This document shows, in pieces, positions 31,034 to 43,000 of a stretch of DNA of 64,000 nucleotides. Source of the stretch: Yponomeuta sedellus (Eukaryota; Arthropoda; Insecta; Lepidoptera; Yponomeutidae). The notes under the pieces are model-generated. The model did not search any database, was not told the DNA's origin, and saw only the letters and a list, made by a program, of their open reading frames with translations. The stretch is taken from assembly GCA_934045075.1 (NCBI GenBank), contig OW203723.1, positions 23,959,615 through 24,023,614 on the forward strand, read 5' to 3'. Numbering within the stretch: the first letter of the stretch is position 1; each line of letters begins with the position of its first letter. The translations under genes were made by a program, and so were the position numbers.

Positions 31034-34000
31034 ATGGAGGAAAGGAAATCTATTCTGCACGAGCTTTATGTTTATTCTGAATGGAAGCCAGAACCTGAGT
31101 ATATGGTATGTATTTGTTGCAATATTTTCGTTACTAACAGTGGTAGTCAAACAATACCTGATTAGTAAGTCTACACCCACCCCTTCACACCAACCAAGAG
31201 TTTTTTTTGTTATTCCTCGAACTGGTCCCAATTTTTTTCAGCAAAAACCTGACAATATTTTGCCTGATAACATATCGGCATTATGGAGATGGCTGAAATT
31301 CTTCGGTCCAAAGAAGAGCCTAATTGACAGCATTACTAAGTAAGTTGCTATTTTTTGCATTCACATTCACATATTTATATCAACATAAATTGCACATCCT
31401 GCGTCGGCCCATATTCACGTTGGACATGTAGGGCTACATACAAGGGATACCATTAGTTTCTCCCTTGGCTCATACAGCCCAACAGCAATCTACTTCAGGT
31501 CATCAAAATAGGTACACAATTTGTGAATTTTTTTGGTTTTTGGTAAACATTAAACAAATTTAAAAACCTATTTAGAGGCTAAAAATTTCACCCATGCCGG
31601 GATTCGAACCCGCAACCTCTGGCTATCCGTACTGTTCCCAACTCCTTGCGATAGCATTATTATTTTTTTTACATTTTGATCTTGTCATGAAAATTACTTA
31701 TAACAAGAATGTCAGATTACAAAGAAGTGGAAAATGTTAAAATATTGGTTTTATTGATAAACCACTTGAAATAAGCTGGTCCTTCGAGAATGAAAAATTA
31801 TATTATGATGTAAACATCGAAAGAAAATTGCAGTGCGTTTTTTCGGAGAAAAAGTTTGATATGCGAAGAAGTAAGCGTATTGCAATGAAAAACGCACATT
31901 CGCAGGATAAAACCATGCCCAAGTCTACGCATACTACTTCGGAGATGTCCCTTACCAGTTCTGCGTCGTCACAAAGACGGATTATTGAAGCGCGTGCTGC
32001 ACGAGAGATGGCTGAACTTCAACGGCAAGAGGTTGAGGTCAAGCGAAAGGAAATCGAGGCAGAAAAAGCCTTAGTACAAGATCGTTTGCAGGAGGAATTA
32101 GCAAGTTTGCATAGTGGGAGTTCTGCGTCTCGAAGAAGAACTGAGCTCTGGGTGGAGAGTACAGATCCTCACCATGACGTTGACGTTCACATGAGAGAAG
32201 AGAAGTGCGACGAAAAGGGCGATCTTGATGCGCGCCACGATGTGCCCGAAGGCACGGGTGTGCGGATCGGCCATCGCAACGTAGAAGATCAACGACATGA
32301 AAAGGACTGTGATGCTGTTCTACACTTGACGAATTCACTTGCTAAGGCTTTAACTTTAGCGCAGGGCAATAATGACAAACTGTTGGGCCGACTCACTAGC
32401 AATAACCTGAGTGCTGAGTGCGAGTTTGACAGATCCAATCGAATAACTTTACTACCGCGTTAATCGACCATCGAGTAGTGAGTCTGAGTAAGTTAAGCGT
32501 TCGAACTGGCAAAACGCTGTCACAGTACAACTCGCACTCGCGTTTATTCGTGTTTTGGCTGGTATACGTGTTCACTTCTCAACGTAAACCATTACAACTC
32601 GCACTCAGTAATTTTAATTTCCATACTTGTCGCTAGGTGGCGCTTCCTCGATGCCATAGAAATATGAGTTTACGTTAACGCGATCGAGAAGTTAAAAAAC
32701 TCGCACTAAGCACTCTGCCTACTTTTTCAGGCGATGCACTTGATTGGTTGCGTTTCAAGAACGCGTACGATGTCACGACCAGAGTAGGCCGTTATTCTGA
32801 GGAGGAGAACCTTGCCCGATTACAGAGATGTCTCCAGGGCGAGGCGTGGGAGGCGGTTGCTGCACGATTGATTGCGACCACCTCCGCCTCGGATGTTATG
32901 AAGATTCTTGAAATGAGGTTTGGTAGATCCGATCTAGTATTAGGTAGGCTAATAGCTGAAATGAAAAGAGTTCCTAAACTGACAGGCATGAGGTCTGAGG
33001 TAGTTATTCTGGCAACTAAGGTTGACAATTGCGTAGCGTCTATTCAGTCAGCTGGAAACATAGGTTATTTACATAGCCCCGAGTTGATGTCTGAAATTTT
33101 GAAAAAACTGACTGTACCGATGTTTTTTCGCTGGCTGGACTTCAGCAAGGGTATTGGCCCTACTCAACCACAACTAACGTGGCTTGCTAAATACCTCATG
33201 TCGGAAGCTCAAGAGATATGCAAGCGTGGTATGATTGAACCACCACTAAAGGGTAATAAGCATGTCAGTTCTTTCAAACCCCGTACCCTTTTAACTACGA
33301 ACGAGATGGAGGAGTGTGACAAGACTGATAGTGGCACGATGTTGCGTGATACTTGCGTGACGACGAACGCTATACCGTCCTACAAGAGAGACGAAATATC
33401 ATGTGTATTTTGCTCAGAGGTAAGTCACACGATTAAGACTTGTCCTAAATTCAAAGTTGAGCTTATAGATAAGCGTTGGGAATGGGTAATCAAGCACAGA
33501 TTATGTTTTAGGTGCCTGAGTTCTGCACATCGCCGCGATCGCTGTAAATCGAAGAAAAAGTGTTCTGTCTGCAATATGTCCGGTCACCATGCTCTATTGC
33601 ACAAGGATAAGCCCAAGACGGAAAATCGGGTTCCTGAAAGAGAGGAAGGGGAAACTTCGGCGAATGTCTGGTCGACACAGAAGAAGAAGGTGCATTTGAA
33701 GGTGCTTCCGGTGAAAATAGAAGGTCCTGCCGGCACTTTGAGTACTTACGCTCTCCTCGACGAAGGTTCGACGGTTACTTTGATAGAAAAAAAGATGGCC
33801 GATCAAATAGGAGCAACTGGACCGGAGGTTGGATTAAGCTTGCAAGGGGCAGTTAGTGGAGGTAATGAGATGTCTAGCAGAGTAGTGTCTCTGATGGTGC
33901 GAACGAGCGAAGGGGTTCACCGATTAGATAGAGTTCGCACAGTGGAGAAATTGACACTTCCTTCGTGTAGGGTCTCGAAGACAGAGCTGTCCTATGAGCA

Positions 34001-37000
34001 CCTTAAAGACATACCTTTGGTTGAGTTTGAGGGTAAGCCAACTTTGCTGATTGGTCAGGATAACTGGCACCTTATTGTTAGCCGTGAAGTGAGAGAAAGA
34101 AAGAAAAATGAGCCAGTTGCATCACGTACATTGCTAGGCTGGGTGTTACATGGATTTTCGTCATCGATAACAGAACGCAAGTTTGAAACCTCATGTCATT
34201 TGTACGATGATGACGAAATGCATACTTATATTCAGGATTACTTCAGACTTGACAGTATAGGGATAAAGTACCAGGACGTCCAACGTTACTCCCCTTATGA
34301 ACATCGTGCTTTGCACATCTTAGATACCAAGTCCAAGAAGATTGGAGACAGGTGGGAAACTGGCTTGCTGTGGAAATCAGACGACGTAGAGTTTCCTAAT
34401 AATAGAAGAAACGCGGAAATTCGCTTACGGACAATAGAGAAGATAATGGACTCTGATGCTAGCTTTGCTGTAGATTATACGAAGCAAGTCCAGAACATGC
34501 TTGAAAAGAATTATGCTGAAGAGGTTCCAGGGGTTCCGTCAGGTAGAGTATGGTTTCTTCCACATTTTGGGGTGAGAAATCCCAACAAGCCTGGAAAATT
34601 ACGCCTTGTTCACGACGCTAAAGCAGAAACGAAAGGAGTTTCTCTAAATACTGAACTTCTTGCTGGTCCTGATTTACTAAATTCTCTCGTTGGCGTTTTA
34701 TTGCGATTTAGGGAGCATGAAGTGGCGATAACAGGAGATATTCGAGAAATGTTTATGCAAGTGAAGATAGCCAAGGAAGATCAGAATGCCCAGTGTTTCT
34801 TGTGGCGTGGCATGGATAGGATTAACCCTCCACGTATCTTTCGCATGACATCGATGATTTTTGGCGCGAAATCGTCCCCTTGTACGGCTACATATATTTT
34901 GAGACGGAATGCTGAAGATTTTGCCGTCACTCATCCCCGAGCCGTAGAAGCTGTCAATAGACGCCATTACGTAGACGATTATCTGGATTCTGTAAAAACC
35001 GAGGAGGAGGCTGCCCAGCTCTTAAAAGACGTATCGATGATTCACAAAGCAGGAGGATTTGAAATTCGAGGCTGGGTATCCAATAGACCTTCAATATTAC
35101 CACAGTCAACTAAAAATGATACTGTCAGCCTATTGCAGCACTCCAGTGAAGTGGAGAGGACTCTTGGTATGAACTGGAAACCAGAAAGTGACACGTTGGG
35201 ATTCGACTTAAGTTTGAAGAAAGTAGATAAAAGGGTTGTTGATTGCTTGACAAATCCAACCAAACGAGAAATCCTAAAGGTAGTGATGTCAGTTTTTGAT
35301 CCACTTGGCTTGATATGTCCCTTTATTATAAAGGCGAAGATTTTTCTTCAAGAACTGTGGCGTGGCGGTAAGAATTGGGACGAGCAGATTGATGATATGA
35401 TGGCGCAGCGTTGGTTCCAGTGGGTAAACAACTTAAAGAAGCTTGAAGGATTTAGTGTTCCTAGATTCTATGGGTTTACTGAAGATGACAATATGCAGCT
35501 GCATGTTTTTGTCGATGCTTCCGAAGAGGCCTACGCTTGCGTAGTCTATTTGTGTAAAAATGGTCAGGTGTCATTCATCATAGGCAAGTGTCGAGTGGCT
35601 CCTTTGAAAGCCGCCACGATACCTAGGCTAGAGCTACAGGCAGCTTTGATGGGAGCTCGACTTGGAAATACTGTAGTCAAGGAACAGTCACTTGTGGTTC
35701 AGAAAAGATATTTTTGGACGGATTCTAAGATTGTCTGGTATTGGATCAATAACAACCCTCGGAAAAACAAAGTTTTCATATCCAACCGTCTGTCCGAAAT
35801 TGATCAACTCACTAAGCCACATGAATGGAGATGGTTACCCGGTAAAATCAATGTTGCTGATGAAGCGACCAGGGCTAAAGATAATGTAAGTGACAGGTGG
35901 CTCAGTGGTCCTGATTTCCTTCGCCTCCCGGAAGAAAACTGGCCCCAAATGATGCCAGAACCCGAAATGGAAGCTTCAGAAATGGAACAGGAAGATGTGG
36001 CGCAAATTAATGAGGAACAGAAGTTGATATCCGTTGAGCGATTCTCAAACTGGCGACGCCTCGTGAGGAGCTTATGTTACGTTTTACTGTTCATCGAAAA
36101 ATATTGTCGTAAGAAATCTATTGAGTTGATAGTGACACCAGACCTGGAACAACTAGCAGAAAAGTTAGTTATAAAGCAAGCTCAGCAGGAGATGTTCCAA
36201 CATGAGATTACCGCGCTAAAAAGGAAGGAAAATTTGAAGTCCCATAGCAAGTTGTTAAAGCTAAATCCGGAACTGAATGTTGACGGCTTGTTGGTGGCAA
36301 AAAGTCGGTTGGAGTTTAGTACAGATCTTCCCGAAGAAATCAGAAGGCCTATAGTATTAGACGCACGTCACATTGTTGCGCGTCTAATTATCGAGTACTA
36401 TCACAGGAAATTAGGACACAATAATGTGGAAACTTTATACAATGAACTCCGCCAGCGATTTTACATGTTCTGACTAAGAACCACCGTGAGAGCTATGATT
36501 AACAGCTGTGTGACCTGTAAAGCCAAACGTTGCAAACCTGCTCAACCAATGATGGGCGCTCTTCCAGAATTCCGACTACAGCAGCGTTGCAGACCCTTTA
36601 CTTATTGCGGCCTTGATCTTTTTGGCCCCATGATGGTCGCTATTGGTCGGAGGAGAGAGAAACGTTGGGGCGTAATCTTCACGTGTTTTAGTACTCGGGC
36701 GGTACATCTCGAATTGGCTGCGTCGCTATCGATGGATTCTGCTATTTTGGCCATTAGAAGGATGGCAGCTCGTCGTGGATTTCCGAAACAGATCCATTCG
36801 GACAATGGAACGAACTTCCGGAGTGCTGACAAGGAATTGAGGAAGGCTATTCGAGACCTCTTAAGTGATAGACAAATGGCGCAGAATGTAAATGGTCTTG
36901 GAGTTAAATGGACTTTCAATCCACCCGAAGTTCCTCATATGGGTGGAGTGTGGGAAAGATTAGTTCGATCGGTAAAAACGGCTCTTTCTTCCACTTTGCT

Positions 37001-40000
37001 GACCCAAACCCCTAGAGAAGAAGTTCTGCTCACACTTCTAATTGAAGCCGAAAATATTGTGAATAGCAGACCGTTAACCCATGTTTCGTTGGATATTAGC
37101 GATGAAGAAGGTCTCACACCAAATCATTTTTTAATCGGTTCATCGAACCCTTTACCTTGTCCTGGAGTATTCTCTGACGAAGATCTACACCTTCGAAAGC
37201 AGTGGAGACTTGCGCAACGGCTGGTAGATAGATTCTGGTCTCGCTGGGTGCGCGAATACCTCCCAAGCCTTCAAGCTCGTTCCCGATGGACAAACGATGT
37301 TGGGAGCCCGGTGCGCGTAGGGGATATAGTTTTAGTAGCGGATAAAGGTTCTCCTAGAAACGTATGGCCGAGAGGCAAGGTAGTGACGGTCAGTCCTGGT
37401 CGTGACGGGCGAGTGCGTTCGGCAGAAATTGCAACCAAAGGCAACGTGATACGTAGGCCTGCTAACAGGTTGGTTGTGTTGGTGAGTCGGCCAAATGAGG
37501 AGTAGCATCTTGAAGCGAGGGGGAGCTTGTTCCCAACTCCTTGCGATAGCATTATTATTTTTTTTACATTTTGATCTTGTCATGAAAATTACTTATAACA
37601 AGAATGTCAGATTACAAAGAAGTGGAAAATGTTAAAATATTGGTTTTATTGATAAACCACTTGAAATACGTACCATTAAACAACATAGCCGATTGATCTC
37701 TACTGACAAGAATATTATAAATGAAACAACTTCAGTGACTGCCCCATTGTTCTAGCGGTTAACATGCTTGACTAGCAAAACAGAGGTTGTGGGTTCGATT
37801 TCCACTGGAGATTGCCATACTTAATTTGTACAAATGGTGTCAATCTGATGAGTGATGATGTCCTTGCCTGTCAATAAGGGTTTTGTTATTTCTTTTGAGG
37901 TCCTTAACCCTAAAAACTTTTAAGCGGTTGCATTATTTCAATAACATATTGTGCAGGATCCTGATATATTATCCATACTTTTTCCACAACCTTTTTTGGT
38001 TTGTCCCCAAAGAAGGGATTGTCCATTTTTTTGTTGTTAGTATGTATTTATATTAGTTTTTTTACGGTTCTAATTAAAAAAGTTTTATAAATAAATCAAA
38101 ACATCATTATGTTTTATTCTTATAAGGATTGATGGCTATTATATTGTCATCGAAATATTTTCAGCCGCATTAGTTAGCTATAGGTACACACAGGCAACCT
38201 ATCCGTTTTCTAGGACATACAAGGAAAGCTGTTGATTTAAAGACAACATTTAAAAGAAAAGTGTTGTTTCAGACACAAAGAGCATCAACAGAAATGGCAC
38301 ATAGCTCTGGGTGATGAGGGCAAGGTGATCGCCATCCTCACCGACAACATACTCGAGATCAGGACCAAGAGGTCAGAGTACGCCACCATTGCTGCTAGAA
38401 CTACAGGTATAACTTTATGCATTTCCTGATTCTTGTTAACTTATTCAACGGGCCAAACTTTAGTGTACTTGTAACCATGGTAACTGCAACGCTGCCGAAA
38501 AAACATTTTGCCTAATCAATAATCGAGATTAGACCCCTTTAATGTATGTTTATATTTTATGTTGCCTATGAACGTCCCACTCCTACAGTGGGACATTTAT
38601 AGGCTTTCCGTTAGAGACAGTGGGGGCTTAATTACCACGCGTGCCCACCGCGGATTGGCAATTTTAACTGCTAAGGTGTTTAGACACCTTAGACACTCAG
38701 GTGTCCTTCACAATAAGCGTGTGATATCGTAAATTTATGTAAGAATAATATGTATGTAATTTATTGTAATTACAAGATATAGCAGAAATAACTAAAATTA
38801 TACTATTTTTATTTTTAATGCCCTATCCCGTGCTAAGGACACATTTAAAAACCTATTTAGAGGCTCAATTGGTAGAGCGCTGGCACGGATAGCCAGAGGT
38901 TGCGGGTTCGAATCCCGGCATGGGTGAAATTTTTAGCCTCTAAATAGGTTTATAACTAAAATTACCAACATCATCACCAAAGTAAGAGAGTTAAGGTGGA
39001 GATGGACAGGTCACATACCTGAAACAGAGAAATGGACCAAAAGAATCACAGAATATTACCCAAGAGATGGGATAAGGAGGAGAAGAAGACCACACAAACG
39101 ATGGGAGGATGATTTGCCACCAAACTTCCGAAGAGCAGCATTGGATAGGGCGACGTGGAAAAACATAGAGGAGGCCTATGTCGAGAGACAACTTGACGAG
39201 TTTCAGTGCTAGTGACAATATGAACTGTTTAAAACTAGTTTTATAGTAAGCAAAAGTCAAGAAATAAATTCTTATATTATTATTATAATTTACTGTAAAG
39301 AGCGAAATAAAAGGCTATATTATGATTATTATTATTATTACCACGCCAACATTTATTCGGTACAAAGAATTTTAATAATATTTATTATTATTATTGAACA
39401 GACAATATAAGACGCGGAATCAATTTTGAGAATGTCTTGTGTATATTTTCCTCTCGCTCGTAGCCTCGGCGGCTTGAGTGCTTAGTGCGAGTTTGACAGA
39501 TCCAATCGAATAACTTTACTACCGCGTTAATCGAGCATTGAGTAGTGAGTATGAGTAAATTAACCGTTCGAACTGGCAAAACGCTGTCACAGTACAACTC
39601 GCACTCGCGTTTATTCGTGTTTTGGCTGGTAAACGTGTTCACTAGGCGTGATCGTTGCAAAGACTAACCGTTTTATAAGACCGTTTTGTGTTCCGCGACG
39701 ATAGGACCGTTTTACGTTTCATTCTAAAGCAGTGCCAGCGACTCTAAAGCAGTGCCAGCGTTTGTTCGGCGCGAGACCAGTCCTTAGATTGTTTGACGCG
39801 GATGTCCTTTAGTGTTATATTAATGGAGCCTAGAACGTAATGAGATCATTGCGACGTCGTCGTCGGCTCCTTTCTCGTTCCGTTCGTTTTGGTCTGTGAT
39901 ACAATAAAGTAATCTTTATGTCTATGAGTATACAGTCGAATATCGTGTAAAACAACTTATTTTTTCCGATGTTTCGTCTCGTTCGCACTCGTTTGACCGT

Positions 40001-43000
40001 CCTCTGCGCCTTGCTCGTTCGCATACAATTAAACCAGTTGCGAACGGGGACCGTTTCGAGGACCTGTTTTCGTTCCAGAAAAAACGGTGCGTTTCGTCGT
40101 CGAAAAATCGGACAACGACCCACTCCTAGTGTTCACTTCTCAACGTAAACCATTACAACTCGCACTCAGCAATTTTAATTTCCATACTTGTCGCTGGGTG
40201 GCGCTTCCTCGATGCCATAGAAATATGAGTTTACGTTAACGCGATCGAGTAGTTAAAAAACTCGCACTAAGCACTCTGAGTGATCTTTAACGATCACGAA
40301 GGTTAAGCAACATAGGGCGCGTTTAGCATCGTGACTGTCTGTGACTAACGCTACTGGCATTTTTTCGAGCGGTTCCGTGCTTCGCAAGGCACGTCAAGCA
40401 GTTGGTGCCGGCTGCCTCGATAGATGGCAGTCGTTAAGCCAAGTCAGAGGCCTTAAGTCGGATTGAAAATTTCTGACAGTAAGACAAGCCACTAGTCTCA
40501 CAAGCCTCCACCAATCGGGACTAGGCCCCCGTGGTGGAATATGGCCTATACATTCCTCGGGGAAGAGACCCGTGCCTCTGGGTGGGGACATAATAAGTTG
40601 ATGATATTTTCCTCTCCCCACAGTATCCCGGGACCCCTACAGCCAGTGGCGCAAGCTGGTGTGGAGCCCGGACTGCTCGTTCGTGGCGGTGGCCTACGGC
40701 AACGGCACTGTCAGCTTCTTTGACCTTACCGCCTCCAACCTCTTCAATATACCTGCTGTGAGTAATATAATAAAAAAAATCTTTGCCCTTCGCATCTAAG
40801 GGACCCTTCCCTTAGATGCAAAGGGCAAAGATTTTTTTCGGGCACACCTTCACTCAGGCGCTGCAGTGCCTGGGATATTGTGCACATATTTTGTAGCATA
40901 AATGGCACATCGCACTAGTATTATAAAGGCGAAAGTTTGTGAGTGTGTATGTTATTTACTTCACGTCTAAACGGCTGGAGAGATTTTAATAAAATTTGGT
41001 ATGGAGTTAGCTCACACCCTGGATTGACACGTCGACTACCCTTTACTGCGGTAAAATAACTTATTACCATGGGAAAAATCGATAAACCACGGGTAACACC
41101 GCGGAGCACAGCTAGTTTACGTATAGAAGGGAAAATAACGGCCCCGAAATAGATCTTGTGGTACTCCCATTTTGTGAACTGGTGGATTTTGTACGATTAT
41201 TATCCGCCTTTGAACCCTTCCTTTTAAATAAATATTTAATGGGTAATGTTTAGAACTGATGAGATCATTCAGATCAGCTCTAAACATTTCCCGTATACCC
41301 CGAATGTTTTAGTTTTAATAAAAATGGTACTTAAGGTCGCGTCCTCTTCTCTCGATTGCCCTGAGTTACTTCATAGACTCGTCCAAAATATACCTATGAA
41401 CTCGTTCTGCACATTCCCAGCTGAGTCCGTCATAACCCAACGGCTTAGTGGCCTTGCGATGCACGGAAGCGCTCGGAAAAAATGCTACTAGCGGTAATCA
41501 CGGGACGGTCACCCATCCTGCACATGACCGCGCCTGTTGTTGCTTAACTCAAGTGATTGATTGCAATCACTCGGTTCGACTAGACCAAGAGCGCTTCATG
41601 ATGTAACAGCACTGGTTCCTGAGATACAGGTTCCCGCCTAGTTCAGGAGTCAGGGCACAATCCTATTGTAATAAAATGTAATCTTTTTGAGTTCAAATAA
41701 ACAATTATCTTATCTAAATAGTTTTCATAATTCTTAATAATAGACATAGTAATACATTCAATTAATTATTGCATTATATTTTAATGACCGTTAAAATTCG
41801 GCATCATTAGTAACTCTTGTCAATATTTAGGCGTATGGAGATTGCCCATTAGCGAATGTCCACACGCGTTTTGTATTGTGATGCTACTGGCGAGAATGTA
41901 TTATTAGCTGGCGGCCTCCTTTTCAGCATAAGATGCTATTCCTTCTGTGTCAAATCGATCCTTCCCTTGTATAAATCGAGATCGCATTGCGTATTTTATT
42001 ACAATGAAACCTGCGGCTGTTGATTAACCCATAATGATACCTTCAGGACTGCACCAGGCCCGGCGGCTTAGTGTGCACCGATAACACGCACGCAGTAGTG
42101 GACATCATATTCTTGCCTCTCCGAGTTAAGGACAACAAATGGTAAGTATAAAATAAATAAGTGCTGTACGGTGTCGGCCTAGAGAATAGCACCAACCCAA
42201 TTCTTCCCGCGGGTGTCGTAAAAGGCGACTAAGGGACACAAACCGGGGGGTGGGCAGCAGCGCCCCCTGCAGTACAATTCCACCAAACTGCGATCCCCAA
42301 CCCGCATGCCCAGCGTGGGGACTATGGGCATTACCCCCAAATGATGGTACAACCTTGCGCTATGGCGCTCATTAGGGGAGGGCTGTGTCCAGCAGTGGAC
42401 TAATATAGCCTGAAGAAGAAAATAAATAAGTTCGTTCTTCCTTCGTTTCTCAGTTTCTCGTACACCAACAGTCTATTAATCTACTGTCAACAAGAAAAGC
42501 ATCCTTGACTGTTCATGGCTATCGATAGTTTTTTTGGTATGCGCTTTCTCAATTCAGAAACTGGGCTACATGTCGAAGAACAATCATGAATGAGCAATCT
42601 TTCGTGTGTAAACGAACCTGACCAGTGCTTGATCTGTGACTGGGACAGTTGGCAGCTGCTTATACTGTGTTAATGTCAAGGCTCCAGACCCCGCCGCCGT
42701 AGCACGATTTCCCGGTATATGCACATACATTGTGGAGTCCTAGTCCGCGGTGCACATAATCAAAGAGATTGAGCTTGAACTAAAGCTTCATGGTTTCTGT
42801 CACACATAAAGTGTCTATTCCAGGAACTGGGAAGTCCTAATCGTGACATTCGACGGGAAGCTGCGCGGCTACCTGGTCTCACAGACCGACGGCTTCAAGC
42901 TCCACCACTCGTTCCGGTTCGCGAGCGGAGTGGGGGCCGTCGCCTATAGCACCGCGCACTCGCTGCTGTATGTCGCCGGACTGCCGTTGGGGAAGGTGAG

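Larger units (their letters stand above)
31633..37668 (+). mobile_element. BEL/Pao LTR retrotransposon
   Basis: Identical 141-bp LTRs (31633-31773 and 37528-37668), starting TGTTCCCAACTCC and ending TTGAAATA, flanked by CGTAC at 31628-31632 and 37669-37673. A tRNA-primer-type site TGGTCCTTCGAG sits just inside the 5' LTR and a purine tract GCGAGGGGGAG just before the 3' LTR. Internal order gag, protease, reverse transcriptase, RNase H, integrase is that of BEL/Pao. The coding frame is broken twice: a MITE in gag and a UGA before the integrase. Lies in NBAS intron 2 in the gene's orientation. Confidence 0.95.

Noticed and set aside
31068..31343. Continuous 91-codon frame as one exon
   Set aside because: NBAS splicing GTATGT at 31106 to TTTTTTTCAG at 31241 gives phase-correct joining, so only 31242-31339 is exon.
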